DNA of 64,000 nucleotides from Gnetum montanum (lineage: Eukaryota > Streptophyta > Gnetopsida > Gnetales > Gnetaceae): assembly GCA_015680685.1 (NCBI GenBank), contig MNCI01033529.1:1074636-1138635 (forward strand), given 5' to 3'. Position numbers and translations under genes: made by a program. The notes under the pieces were generated by a model that saw nothing but the letters and a program-made list of their open reading frames with translations, was not told the DNA's origin and made no database searches. The first letter of the stretch is position 1, and the number at the start of each line of letters is the position of its first letter. Below are positions 23,191 to 33,989 of this stretch, in pieces.

Positions 23191-23860
23191 TCAGTGTACG
23201 TGTTGGATGATGCACCATTCATAGAGTGTATGTTGATGATGGTGCAACAACAAACATAGTTCTATACTCGATCATCAACAAACTAGGCATAGAAAACAAG
23301 ATCATGCCAACAGAAACCATGTGTCTAAAATCCTTCAATGGATCATGTGTCCTAGTCAAGGGCACGATTAACCTAGCCTTTGTGGTAGGTGAAAAATTCC
23401 CCACCAGTGGAGATTTCACTATCATAGAAGAGATGCCTAGTTTCAACATGATTCTTAGCAGACCTTGGCTAGCACAATAATGAGCCGTTTCCTCACGATA
23501 CATCAAGAAATATGCCTTCCATACGAAGGTGGATAAGTCATTATACATGGCAACAACACTCCCTTTCAAGCTGACTACAACATAGACATGTTACAGGTCT
23601 TGAAAGAGGAGCCTCTTGATGCAACACACATGGAAACAAACGCAACACCTAGAGCCAAAATGCCCGAAGGAGTGGCAACCAACATAGCATTTAGAGCTAA
23701 AATGCCTGAACAAGTAATGAAAACCATAAGCCTCCCAGTGGAGCCTAAGCCTAAAACACTTCCAAAACCACATCTGGTTAGGAGACAACCACACGATCAA
23801 AGTGCTCCTGCAGCCAAAAATAAGCTAGATCTTCGCACACTCTTCACATTCTTTCGCGGT
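23190..23860 (+). pseudogene. Element B aspartic protease (decayed)
   Basis: Retropepsin-like domain read from the 23226-23480 ORF. VYVDDGATTNIVLYSIINKL carries the active-site loop (DDGA in place of the usual D(S/T)GA). Then CLKSFNGSCVLVKGTINLAF, then IIEEMPSFNMILSRPWLAQ, the conserved distal block (FNLILGRPWL in relatives). Two adjacent stops follow at WLAQ. A and E have the same order. It would process Gag in the particle. Confidence 0.82.
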
Positions 23861-23894
23861 GCATATGTCATGTTTGTTTATATTGTATGTTCTC

Positions 23895-24420
23895 TCACAA
23901 CCCAAAAAGGCCTTAAACTAAACTATGGCCCAAAAAGGCCTTAAACTAGAGCTCATGGCCCGAAAAGGCCTTAAACTACCACCTTTTCACATTATTTTCT
24001 ATTTACTTGTGCATTTTAGTTCATGTTTTCTACAGTTGCTATTTAACATTGTTTTCTCTAGTTGCTTTTGTTTACAGGATCATACAAACACACACATGTG
24101 CATCCACATTGATAGTCCTGGCATCATGACCTAAAATTGATACCACACATCGTCCTGGGTTATGATGATAAACTAACACCACACAACTCTCGTCTAAAAT
24201 GACAGTAAACTAGCACTCTTCTAGCATGACATTAAACTGCCACATTCTTCTGCCAGAGTCCACTAAGACTATAAACTAGCTTGCCTCTTCACAGTCTACC
24301 ATGACTATAAACTAGCATTGCACCATCTGCTACGACACTAAACTAGCAACGTCCAATGGGTTGTGATATAAAACTAACCCACGATAGTCCACTAAGACTA
24401 TAAACTGGCAACATCTTCAC
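23895..24420. repeat. GGCCTTAAACTA and ACTATAAACTAGC arrays after B protease
   Basis: Three close copies of CCCAAAAAGGCCTTAAACTA lie at 23902-23978. At 24120-24420 about ten looser units end in TAAACTAGC or TAAACTGGC, several containing GTCCACTAAGACTATAAACT. Between them, TTGCTTTTGTTTACAGGATC (about 24060-24080) resembles a 3' splice site. The array occupies the place where an autonomous element would have RT. Confidence 0.85.
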
Positions 24421-25740
24421 TGGCCTATAGATCTATTACTACATTCGATCGCCTATGCTCATCAAAGCCTACTGCATGAAATTGATGCTGTTCAACACTC
24501 TATTTTCCTGAAACTCCATTCCGTCAACTGCATTCAGGTCTGAAGTGTTTCAGCTAACATCACTTGTGGTTTTCTTATCCTCTTGGATTTGTGTCTACAG
24601 GATGATGAAACACCCTAAAAAAAGGTAGGGTCATCCTGGCCTCATCAGGCTCTTGTAGTCTGCATAACACTGTGGAAATTCATCGGAAGAAGAACGTTCT
24701 GAGTCTAGGATGGGCAGTTCAGCAAATTTTCTACTTTGAGTATGGACAGGTCTTGTACCATCCTGCTCACCCATCAAAGTAGCCTGAACAGTTGGTAGCC
24801 TACTCAGAAATGGTGTGCAGAATCGACGACAGTATCCTGGGTGTAAGAAAAATAGTCACGAAGCCTGCTAAGCTATGCTACGATATGTAGCATAGAAAGC
24901 TTTAGAAAACAATGGTGGAACAAAGTGCTACGCTACACTATGTCACATAGTGTAGCATAGCAATGACTTCACTACCTACTCCCCTCGCCCAACTTCAAGT
25001 TCTACAGTGATGTCTCTTTTCTCCAAGAAGTAACGGACCATGTTTGCTGCTATGCTACGCTGAGCTACATGGCGCAACAAGGCATAGCAATCCTATGGAA
25101 GGGAAAGAAGGTAGTTTGAAAGGCAGAATCAACAAAGTTTGCAAAACTAGCATCGTAGGAGAATGAGTTGCAAATTAGCAAAATTATCACGATTAAGGCT
25201 AGTTGCTACGCTACGCTATGCTACGTAGCGTAGTAAGTACGTGACATAGGGTAGGACGCGTGACAAGATGCTACACCATGCCAAGCAAGTCATGTCACAA
25301 AGCATAGCATGACATGCAAGTGGTTGTGCAACATCAATGCACTCCACCCAATCAGACCATTCGCACACGTCCCTAGGAGCTGACGACACAGTTGCGATGT
25401 AGTAGGATCATAGTTATTGCATGGTAGGCTCACATCACAATGGTCTTGTAAGCCCAACAGTCACAAATGACTCAAGTAATGCCAGTGAGGTAACACAAGT
25501 CTGCGGCACATAACATTCAAGTCTGTAACACAAGTCTGCCCACAACCAGGTTCATCAAACCATTCACAAGTACATTTCCTCACTCTTGATACATCCCTCA
25601 GTTACGCCCCTTGATACATCCCATTCATCTCCAGAATTCTAGATGTGTTGTTGCTCACTGTAACTCTCTCACTAGTGGCAACACAAAACGATGCACAACA
25701 CATAACACAAGCATGAGTACAAAACTAACAACAAGCTCTT
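24421..25740 (+). other. Element B 3' region with palindromes, no pol
   Basis: No RT or integrase similarity. GCTACGCTATGCTACGTAGC-type palindromes occur at about 24874-24902, 24928-24960, 25050-25090, 25200-25235 and 25268-25310. TGTGTCTACAGGATGATGAA near 24590 resembles a splice acceptor and has a counterpart in A near 31680. No gene is called. Confidence 0.7.
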
Positions 25741-25809
25741 TCCAAAAAAAAGAGAGACAAACATCAAAACAAAAAAAAAACAAAAAGAGAAAAAACCAAG
25801 AGAGAAAAA
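25741..25809 (+). other. Purine-rich tract in B 3' region
   Basis: A, AG and GAGA runs, about 70 bases, opposite a much longer pyrimidine tract in A (31228-31345). It is about 500 bases upstream of the 3' LTR, so it is not the terminal PPT. Confidence 0.6.
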
Positions 25810-26261
25810 TGCATCACAAGGCTGTTGGCTCTTCCCACATATGCCCTAGGTGGGAAGGCAATTGTCTTAAAGGAAACACTTGTGTCTCAAACGCTCATGT
25901 TGCATCTCACGGCATGGCTTTGACAGTCAACAATGAGTTCCCTTAAACATAGCACACGGGTCTCGTTTCTCCAAAGGATGCACTTCCTCACCGCGTGGCT
26001 TTGGCAGTTCATAACAGGTTTCCTTAAACATAACACAAGGGTCTTGTTTCTCCAAAGAACATACTCCTTGTGCCTTGGTTCCAAGTTTGCTAGAAACTAG
26101 CTATTGACAAGGACCAACATGACTCATTCACATGAGAGCATCCCTCTCTGCATTCCCCCTCCCAGTGACAATCCCATGTACTTTGGAAACACGGTCCGAT
26201 GACATCTGACCAATGGCCAATAGATAGTGTTGGATGCCAAGTTAATTGTGGTGTTTTGTAC

Positions 26262-26317
26262 TTCTTTGTTGATGCCTCTTTGGTAGATTCCTCCAGGTGT
26301 CAACAAAGAGGGGCCAA
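26262..26317 (+). promoter_or_regulatory. Hairpin plus polypurine tract of element B
   Basis: CTTTGTTGATGCCTCTTTGG pairs with CCAGGTGTCAACAAAGAGG to form a stem around TAGATTCCT. The stem's right arm runs directly into the purine tract AAAGAGGGGCCAA next to the LTR TG at 26318. A has the same arrangement inverted (30694-30750). Confidence 0.7.
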
Positions 26318-28281
26318 TGAAACACCACAAAAATTTTAGCAACACTTCCAGACAACTTTGAGCCTCTAAAGCAGCTTCAAAAAACCCACCATGGAGCAAG
26401 CAAGGTTCCCTTGGGGCCCACAGATAATGAAAAAAAGTCTCCATGTCAAGAATCATCAGTTTCAAGGTCAAAAGTGCAATTTTGGCTAAGCACACTATGC
26501 TTACACTGCACAGCGTTAGGCCAGTGTAACGAATTTTTGTAGCCCAAGAATCGAGTCCAAACAAGTCAATTTTAGGCACTTGGACCCTCCTCAAGCATCA
26601 TCGGAGTCCCCAATAGCTCCCAGCATCCAAAAACATGAAATTTGAGGTCAAAAATCACCTTTTCTGGGCCATTTTCAATTTCATACGCTAGGGTTACAGT
26701 TTCATACGCTGCACAACGTATGAACAGCGTAACCTAGGATAAATGGGACAAAATGGCATTTTCAGGTAGCATCTTCAACATCTGAGCATTCCCCAGGGAA
26801 AGGAAGTATTCGTACATGTTCAAAGGCTTCAAAAACTTTAGTTTTAGGCTTCAAATATGCCATTTTAGACTTCTTATGCTGGGGTTATAGTTTCATACGC
26901 TACACAGCGTATGAACAACATAACAAACCCAAACAGGCCCAAAATGGCAGCCAAACGGAGTTAAACTTTGCATCTAGGCCACCCTAGAGAGTAGGCTATA
27001 GTCAGGAAACATCAAACAGGAATCATCATAAAAAAATGAGCTCAAAACAGGGCGGAAACACTTGGTTACGCTAGGGTTACAGTTTCATACGTTGCACAGC
27101 GTAATTCCCAGCATAATCAACCAAAATAGGGCCAAAACGACATCCAAATCAGCCCAAATTTGGCATAAAAAATCCTCATGACCCATGGCATGCATAGCCA
27201 CTCTAAAAATAGGTCTCATAGGTCAAAAATGGGTTCAAAATGCACTATTTTTAGGTCATATGTTGTTAGTTACGCTAGCATGCTTCCAGCAGCGTAAACC
27301 AAGTGTAGACACTTTCATATGCTGGATGCTGGATGCCAGACATTGACACTAGAACAAGATATGCACACATTAGAGCCATATCCACACATGTTGGAGGCTT
27401 TGGCAGCCCAAAAATAGCATAGAACTGTAGATCTAGAGGCCAAACACCTAGATCCATGCTTGTACATTAACATTTGTTGCAATTTTGACATTTTTTGTGT
27501 TTCAAGTTCTTACGCTGGGCATTACGCACATCAGCGTAAGAGATCTTGGATGCTGCATTATACATTGTAACAATTTCTATGCATTCCAATCAAAATGGTC
27601 ATACGCGTCACCTGATCTGCATTTCCCACACCCGACAGCCACTGATCTTCACACAGATTCGCATCCCATGCATCAAAACTGTATAAATACCATGATTTTC
27701 CACTAGATTGTGGTTGGAAAATTTGATCATAGAGCATCCTGTACACTTTGTATGCTAGACAACATTTCATACACTGGGCATCAGAGTTGGTTATGCTAAG
27801 TAAGGGAAATCTTGGTCACGCTGCAGAACCTACAACCAGAAACCTGTATTCCCCAACATCCATTCACATCCATCAGGGTTGACATCTGACTGGCGGTAAT
27901 CCACAACTACGTTTGACCAGTGCACAATTTAATCATTTGTAATATACATTGTTTACATTTTTGCTAGTGAGTTTTTAGTTTTCACACAATTTGCATTCTT
28001 TACTTTGTTTTCACCATTTACTGTTTACATTCATTATGCCTGTTATGCTTGTTTGCATTCTATTTTTTCCGTTTGCATTTGTTTACACATAACCCAGCAC
28101 TATCAAAATTGCATACACTTGGGGAAGTCCTTGTTTACTCTGCATGAAGACCATCCAAGGTACTTTGCCTTCATTGTTTTTCCAGTAGGCCGTTAGGCAA
28201 AGGTAGGATCTTACTATTTCGTTTGTAGATATCTCGACGTCCATTCATTCCAGCCTCTCACCGACAATTTCGGATGGTACA
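26318..28281 (+). mobile_element. 3' LTR of element B
   Basis: 1,964 bp, collinear with the 5' LTR: same TG start, palindrome units at 26687, 26878 and 27070, TATA at 27682-27688, end ..GATGGTACA. Many substitutions, mostly transitions, separate the two copies, so the insertion is old. Short ORFs on either strand are spurious. Confidence 0.87.
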
Positions 28282-28383
28282 GGCACACCATCTCCACCTC
28301 TAGCAAGGCCCTTTTGTGGATGTGGGGTTAGGCTACACCCATTGATCCCTTGGCATTCTAGTCATAGACATTTTCAATTGCTA
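28282..28383 (+). mobile_element. 5' LTR of element C, remainder after B
   Basis: Resumes with the duplicated GGCAC and matches 61738-61846 (CTCTAGCAAGGCCC, GGTGGGGTTA, GACATTTT.AATTG). Ends about 8 bases before the PBS. Confidence 0.8.
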
Positions 28384-28390
28384 AAGTTTT

Positions 28391-28409
28391 TGGTGGTAGA
28401 AATAGGACC
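28391..28409 (+). promoter_or_regulatory. Primer binding site of element C (degraded)
   Basis: TGGTGGTAGAAATAGGACC, a mutated form of the family PBS TGGCGCTAGAAGGAGGGCC, at the expected distance from the LTR end. Confidence 0.7.
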
Positions 28410-28672
28410 TTATCATTTCCTTCTTTGCACTTCATTTTGGTTGTCTTTGCATGCTCTTTGCACCCTTGTTGTTTTAGATTGGTCCCTATTGTTGATCTCC
28501 CTGAGACCCAAATAGCAACCCAAATTTTTGTAATTTTACACTTAGTCAATTTTCTACATTTTTATACTTAGCCTTTTTTTTCTACTATTGATAGGCTTAG
28601 ATATTTTTTTTGCATTTTTTAGAGTTAGCCATTTTTTTGCAAACGACAACTCTTCCACCTTGAAGTGTAAAC

Positions 28673-28749
28673 ATGAATCCTGGTCAACCTTCCACGTTAG
28701 TTTCTAACACGCTTGACACCTTCATAATCCATCCGAAGCATGTCATGCT
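28673..28749 (+). pseudogene. Element C gag, N-terminal stub
   Basis: MNPGQPSTLVSNTLDTF.. matches D at 62360 (MNPDQPSTLVSNTFGT). The preceding leader (28410-28672) has loose TTTTTATACTTAGCC repeats, also as in D. The reading is cut at 28749 by element A; ATGCT just before A may be the target duplication. Confidence 0.75.
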
Positions 28750-30693
28750 TGTATTGACCTAAATCGTCGATGTGAGGCTGGAATGGATACAAACACCGAA
28801 AGATTGTTGGGCAGCCACAGCTGACCCTGCCTTCGCTTAACGACAAGCTAGAAAATGGAACAAAGGCAGAGTGCCTTGGATGGTTTGCATGTAAATCAAA
28901 AAAGGACTTCCCCGAGCGTAAGCTATGGCTAGCACTGGGGTTATCATGAATGATGTAAACGAGATGTAAACGGAATGCAAACAGCGACACAAAATGTAAA
29001 CAGAGCGTACTGAATTATAAATAAAGCATAAATAGAGTTATATTGCAAACAAAGAATAAATAGAATGAAACAATGTAAATGGAAGACAATGAACTGTATT
29101 GTATTGTTTAATAAAAATGTATGCACTGGTCGAAGTGTAGCTGCACGTGTGGATGGTAGGTCAAGCACTAAGCCCTGGGATGATGTCTGAAGTGATGATG
29201 CGATAATGTGATGTGATAAATGTGAGAAATGCTTGGATGCCAATAGTTAGATGTGCCAAGCACCCAAGGATTTCCAGTTCTGTAATTTCTCAGAATTGCC
29301 AATGTCTCTAATTTTTGCCTCCAATTGCCCCCCTAATTTATGTGAATTGACAGGGTATTTATAGGGTTGGGCCGTGCTCTGACACAGAATTTTAGAATGG
29401 AATCAACAGCTGAGAGATGAGAGGAAAGTGGATCTGGTAACATGTGTCCAATGGATAGTTGTGCTTGGGTTGGATGCGTGCTGGCGAGAGTTGGATGTGT
29501 GTTGGACAGTTGTGCATGAGTTGGATGTGTGTCGGCAAGCTACGTTCTTGACTAGGTACATTGCATTTTACAATTTATGGGTTATTCAAGCTCATGAAAG
29601 TACATTTAATTTAAACATGAGGGCCTAACGTGTCCACATATGTTGATTTACAATGAAATGTACAACAAGAGAAATTTGACCTCCATTTGCATGAAACTTC
29701 TTTGTTTTTGAGTCTTTTTGAAATTTTCTGGAATGTTCTAAAAGTTGCTGATGTTGGTAATTCTTTGCCATTTTCTGAAATATTTCTGGAATTTTCTAAA
29801 ACTTCGATGAATAGTGTTCGCGCGATGAATAGTGTTTCATGCAGTGAATAGTGTTTCATGCAGTGAATAGTATTTCATGTAGTGAATAGTGTTTTATGCT
29901 GATGAATAGTGTTTTACGCAGTGAATAGTATTTTACATTGATGAATAGTATTTTACGCAGTGAATAGTATTCATGCGATGAATAGTATTTTACGCTGTGA
30001 ATAGTGTTTACGCATCTTACGCTCTGCAGCGTAAGAAAATGTAGCCGCAGCGTAATCAACCGAAAACACCTCTTTTAAGGCCCGAATTTTGATTTTCCAG
30101 AAGTTGCTGATGCTGAGGATCTTCTGCCATTTTCTGAAACTTTTCTGGAATTTTCTAAAACTTCGATGAATAGTGTTTTATGTAGTGAATAGTGTTCATG
30201 CGATGAATAGTATTTTACGCAGTGAATAGTATTCATGCGATGAATAGTATTTTACACAGTGAATAGTATTCACGTGATGAATAGTGTTTTATGCATCCTT
30301 ACGCTCTACAGCATAATAAAATGTAGCCGCAGCGTAATTAACTGAAAACACCTCATTTAAGGCCCGAATCTTGCTTTTTTGAAGGCTGGAAGCTGCTAGG
30401 GACCTTAGCGAAGGTCATGAGGGTCCTTGTGCTTGATTTCGGCCTGTTTTGACTTAGTTTTGGGGCCCCAAAACTGGGTGACGCTGATCCTTACGTTTTG
30501 CAGCGCAAGCACATTGTACTTAGCAAAAATTGCACTTTTTGACCCTGAAATGGATGATTCTTGATATCGAGACTTGCTATCATGATTTGTGGGCCCCAAG
30601 GGGACCTTGCTTGCTCCATGGTGGGCTGCTTGAAGCCATTTCAAAGGCTCTAAAGTTTTCTGGAAGTGTTGCTAAAATTTTTGTGGTGTTTCA
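28750..30693 (-). mobile_element. 3' LTR of element A
   Basis: 1,944 bp. Minus strand starts TGAAACACCACAAAAATT and ends ..GGTCAATACA at 28750. TATA on minus at 29356-29363. U3 contains palindromes TTACGCTCTGCAGCGTAAG (about 30009) and relatives, plus a GAATAGT minisatellite. It matches the 5' LTR at 40154-41754 closely (about nine in ten bases over the first 225 by eye), so A is younger than C. Confidence 0.88.
29805..30300. repeat. GATGAATAGTGTTTTACGCA minisatellite in A 3' LTR
   Basis: Two arrays (about 29805-30010 and 30165-30297) of 17-22 bp units alternating GATGAATAGT and GCAGTGAATAGT with TTTTACGC or TTCATGC. The 5' LTR holds fewer units in the first array (41181-41275). Confidence 0.85.
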
Positions 30694-30750
30694 TTGGCCC
30701 CTCTTTGTTGACGCTTGGAGGAATCCACCCGAGAGGCGTCGACAAAGAAG
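30694..30750 (-). promoter_or_regulatory. Polypurine tract and adjacent hairpin of element A
   Basis: Minus strand reads CAACAAAGAGGGGCCAA directly before the LTR TG. CTTTGTTGACGC (30703-30714) and GGCGTCGACAAAG (30736-30748) are inverted repeats that can pair around GGAGGAATCCACC. B has the same arrangement. Confidence 0.75.
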
Positions 30751-31227
30751 TGCAAAACACCATGAACAACAAAGCATCTAATATTAACCATTAGCCCTTG
30801 GTCGGATATTATCGCACCATTTTCAAAAGTACATGGGATTGAGGGAATGTGGTTCAAGATGCAAGGGAATTGGTTATAACCAGGGAGGCTAGGAGGTTAA
30901 GGGTTATGATTACTGCTGGGATTTATGGCAGAGGAATGCTCTTTTGTGCACAAGTCATGTCATTGGTCCTTGTCAACAACCAGGTTTTCATTAGACTTGA
31001 AACCAAGACATAGGTGGTGCGTTCTTTGGAGAAACGGGACTCTTATAGAGTATTTGCAGGGCCCGTTGTAAATAGCCAAAGCTACGCAATGATGTGCAAC
31101 ATGGTCTCTTTGACTGTTTTTCAAGAAAATTGCCTTCTTGCCTGGGGCTTGTATGAGAATGGCCAATAGTATTTTGTTTATGATGTTAATAGGGTCTTGA
31201 AGACCTTTTCTGTGCATTTTGGTCTTT
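30751..31227 (-). other. Element A 3' untranslated region
   Basis: No gene. Similar to B 25810-26260 in inverted orientation (shared GGAGAAACGGG/TCTCGTTTCTCC and AAGGCAATT blocks). The minus ORF 30960-31403 reads a Lys-rich tract from the purine run and is not a real protein. Confidence 0.65.
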
Positions 31228-31345
31228 GACCTTTTCTTGTTCTTTTTTTCTTTTCTTCTTTCTTTTTTTACTTTTTTGTTGTTTTTTTCTTGTTTTTTGT
31301 TTTTGTTTTCCTTTTTTTTGTCTTCATTTCCTTTTCCTTTTAATT
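31228..31345 (-). other. Long pyrimidine/purine asymmetric tract in A
   Basis: About 115 bases, nearly all T and C with scattered G on the plus strand (purines on the minus, coding-sense strand). B has a shorter counterpart. It may act as an additional internal polypurine tract; that is inference. Confidence 0.6.
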
Positions 31346-31859
31346 CTGGTCTTTTTGAAAGAGCTTTCTTTTTTGTGCCGTGCTCATATTTGAGCACTTG
31401 CATTTTATGTCATGCATTGTGTACTGTGTTTTGCATTGCAGTTGCTTAGAGAGCTACAATGTGCAACAGTGTATCAAGAATTTTGTGGTGAGCAGAATGT
31501 ATCAAGGGGATATAATTGGATAGGATAAAGGATCATGATGGGGAATAGGGAATGTATCAGGAGTCAGGAGTGTACTTATGAATTGAATTGATTAACCCAG
31601 TCGCGTGCGTTAGGAAAAATGTGATACCTTGTTGTCATGATGAAGTGCATCTATGCACGAACGCCTCAGAAGTATCATCCTGCAAACACAACTCCAAGAA
31701 GACAAGAAAACCATAGATGAAACAGTCAGTCAAACACTTTAAACAAGGAGATGGAGTTACCATGTGTAGTTTTCAAAGCAAACAGAATCATGAACAACAT
31801 CAGTTTCATTAGGCCCCAGAAGATGAATCATGCAACTACAACAACAGATCTTTTTCAAT

Positions 31860-32160
31860 TTTTCCTGGTCATTAATGATGTCGCTAGTTTATAGTCTTAG
31901 TGGACTGTTGTGGATTAGTTTCACGTCATAACCCCTTGGACGGTGCATTGCTAGTTTATAGTCATGACAGACTATGAAGAGGCAAACTAGTTTATAGTCT
32001 TAGTGGACTCTGGATGCTAGTTTCATGTCATGGCGGACGGATGTAGTAGTTTAGTGTCATACCAAACATGTCTCTATGGTATCAGTTTTAAGTCATGATC
32101 CAGGACTATTCTATGGTATCAGTTTTAAGTCATGATCCAGGACTGTGACGTACCTCAAGT
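31860..32160. repeat. GTTTATAGTCTTAGTGGAC array after A integrase
   Basis: About nine units in minus sense of the form GTCCACTAAGACTATAAACT, including two near-identical 45-bp copies (about 32072-32150) with ATCAGTTTTAAGTCATGATC. Same motif family as in B, C, D and E. Confidence 0.85.
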
Positions 32161-32163
32161 TTG

Positions 32164-33500
32164 TCAGACGTAGTACCTCTTCAGGTACAAGTGGTTTGTA
32201 GGATTGGCGAACTCGTTTCCATCCATGTCAGCAAGTTTGAATGCTCCATTGTTTTATGCCTTGGTGACTAAATAAGGCCCTTCCCAGTTGGCTAAGAATT
32301 TACTTGGATGTTCTCGAGTGGCCTTAAGGACTAGATATCCTTCTTTAATCGTTCGTTTGTGGAGATCGTGCTTGTGCCTTTGTCTCTGCTATTTTTGGTA
32401 CCATTCAATTTGATCAAGAGTTCGTATACATTCCTCCTCTACTGTGTCGAGGTCAGCAATGCGTAATTCATTGTTTTGACTTTCATCAAGGAGATTGGAG
32501 AGAGTTATCCGCAATGAGGGAACCTACAATTCTAAAGGTAAAATAGCTTCAGATCCATATACAAGACTATATGGAGTTTTACCTGTGGATGTTCGATGTG
32601 TCGTTCTATAAGCCCACAATGCGTAGACCAATTGTTCATGCCATCATTTCTTGCTCTGATTCAGCATGTTTTTGAGTATCATGATGACAGTTTTATTTGT
32701 AGCCTCCACTTGACCATTACTCCGTGGGTAGTAAGGTGATATAAATGCATGTTTAATGCCTAGACTTTCACAAAAACCTTTGGTATCTGCGCTATTGAAT
32801 TGTGGCCCATTATCGGTAACGATGGTCATTGGAACACCAAAACGGGTTATAATATTTTCCATTATAAAGGTGCAAACGTGTTTTGATGTGGTCTTCCTAA
32901 GAGGAATAGCTTCCACCCATTTTGTGAAATATTCAGTCGCAGTGATAATGAAGCTATGGCCTACTGAAGATGACGACATTATTGGTCCAATTAAGTCTAA
33001 ACCCCATTTTTGGAATGACCTTGTGATTTTTGCAGTATGCAGTTCATTAGGTGACACATGTATTAGATTACTATGCTTTTGGCAGATGTCACATGTTCTA
33101 ACCTTGGAGATGTAGTCGTATTCCATGTGTGGCCAGTAATAGCCTAAGTGCCTAATCTTTGTTGCCATTGCCTTAGGTGCTATGTGTCCTCCACAAAGTC
33201 CTTCATGGATTTGTTCTACAATTGTTTGACCATCAATGCTACTAACACATTTTAGCAAAATACCTTCATATGATTTACGACACAAGGTGTCACCTATTAA
33301 TGTGTATTGGCGAGAGTGTTTCCATATGGCATCCTTTTGAGCATGTGTCAAGTGTTGTGGAGGTTCGCCTTTTAGAAGATCCTCTTTTACGTCATCATAC
33401 CATTCTATTGCATGTGTTGTACTAACAGATGCTATAGGTACTTCACTTAGAGTGTTAATTATAGGTTCAGCACAACTAGTTATAGAACTAGGCAATGCAT
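32164..33500 (-). pseudogene. Element A integrase
   Basis: The ORF 32644-33639 carries the zinc-binding HHCC region (IHEGLCGGHIAP, then TCDICQKHSN). The catalytic core has all three acidic residues in context: WGLDLIGP, TDNGPQF and NGQVEATNK. A TGA ends this ORF, but the same frame continues (WHEQLVYALWAYRTTHRTS, then YGSEAILPLE). The C-terminal region (FLANWEGPYLV, then NHLYLKRYYV) ends at a TGA at 32164-32166, likely the original stop. Further stops (TAG, TAA) interrupt this tail. Integrase inserts the cDNA into the chromosome. The core is intact but the full protein could not be made from this copy. Confidence 0.92.
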
Positions 33501-33539
33501 GAAACATTTCAGGCATCATGTTTAAGGCTAGTGTGGCAA

Positions 33540-33960
33540 GTGCATCAGCAATGATATTCTTACTTCTAAGGATGTGTTGTATATCCACTTCTACTAGTTG
33601 CCTCGCTAGGTGTTTAGTCAAATCACAATATGGTTGCAAATGGAGTGCTTTGCATGTGTAGGCTTCAGTGACTTGATTAATAACTAATTGTGAATCACCT
33701 CGAACTACAAGATGTGAGATTCCCGAAGTTAGTGCTATTTGAAGTCCTCTAAGAAGACCTTCATATTATGCTATGTTATTGGTGCAAGGAAAGTTTAAGC
33801 GATAAGAAAAAGGTTGGATTTCCCCATAGGGGTATATTAAAATAGCTACGGCACTCCCTCCTTGAGAGGTTGAGGCCCCATCAAAGTAGAGAATTGCCTT
33901 ATAGTTATTAGGTACGGTGTCTATACTGTTAACATTTTCATTTGGAAATTCAAGGTTTAT
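33540..33960 (-). pseudogene. Element A archaeal-type RNase H (second RNase H)
   Basis: After the usual Gypsy RNase H a second domain reads YFDGASTSQGGSAVAI, then RLNFPCTNNIA*YEGLLRGL, LVVRGDSQLVINQV, and NIIADALATL in the following ORF. These are the D, E, D and D motifs of archaeal-type RNase H, acquired by the plant Tat lineage. The stop at 33766-33768 (TAA) replaces the catalytic Glu of the NN(I/V)AEYE motif, so this copy is dead. The domain lies between RNase H and integrase, the known Tat order. Confidence 0.82.
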
Positions 33961-33989
33961 TGTTGCTTGATCATGCGTCAGTGAGACAG

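Larger units (their letters stand above)
17350..28281 (+). mobile_element. Element B: LTR-bounded gag-protease element without pol
   Basis: 10.9-kb element with 5' LTR 17350-19323, PBS 19330-19348, repeat-rich leader, gag, protease, tandem-repeat and palindrome region, PPT at about 26305-26317 and 3' LTR 26318-28281. It is flanked by perfect 5-bp repeats GGCAC (17345-17349 and 28282-28286). No RT, RNase H or integrase homology was seen between the protease and the PPT. Its gag and LTR ends match element A, so it is probably a non-autonomous relative that relied on A-like enzymes. The LTRs differ at many sites and gag has many stops, so it is old and inactive. Confidence 0.88.

Noticed and set aside
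23895-24420. CRISPR-like array
   Set aside because: Units vary in length and sequence, spacers are not distinct, context is a plant retroelement.
30960-31403. 147-aa Lys-rich ORF (minus) and its Phe-rich counterpart on plus
   Set aside because: Both are translations of the pyrimidine/purine tract; no similarity and no start context.
32756-33115. 119-aa plus-strand ORF
   Set aside because: Shadow of the integrase frame on the opposite strand.
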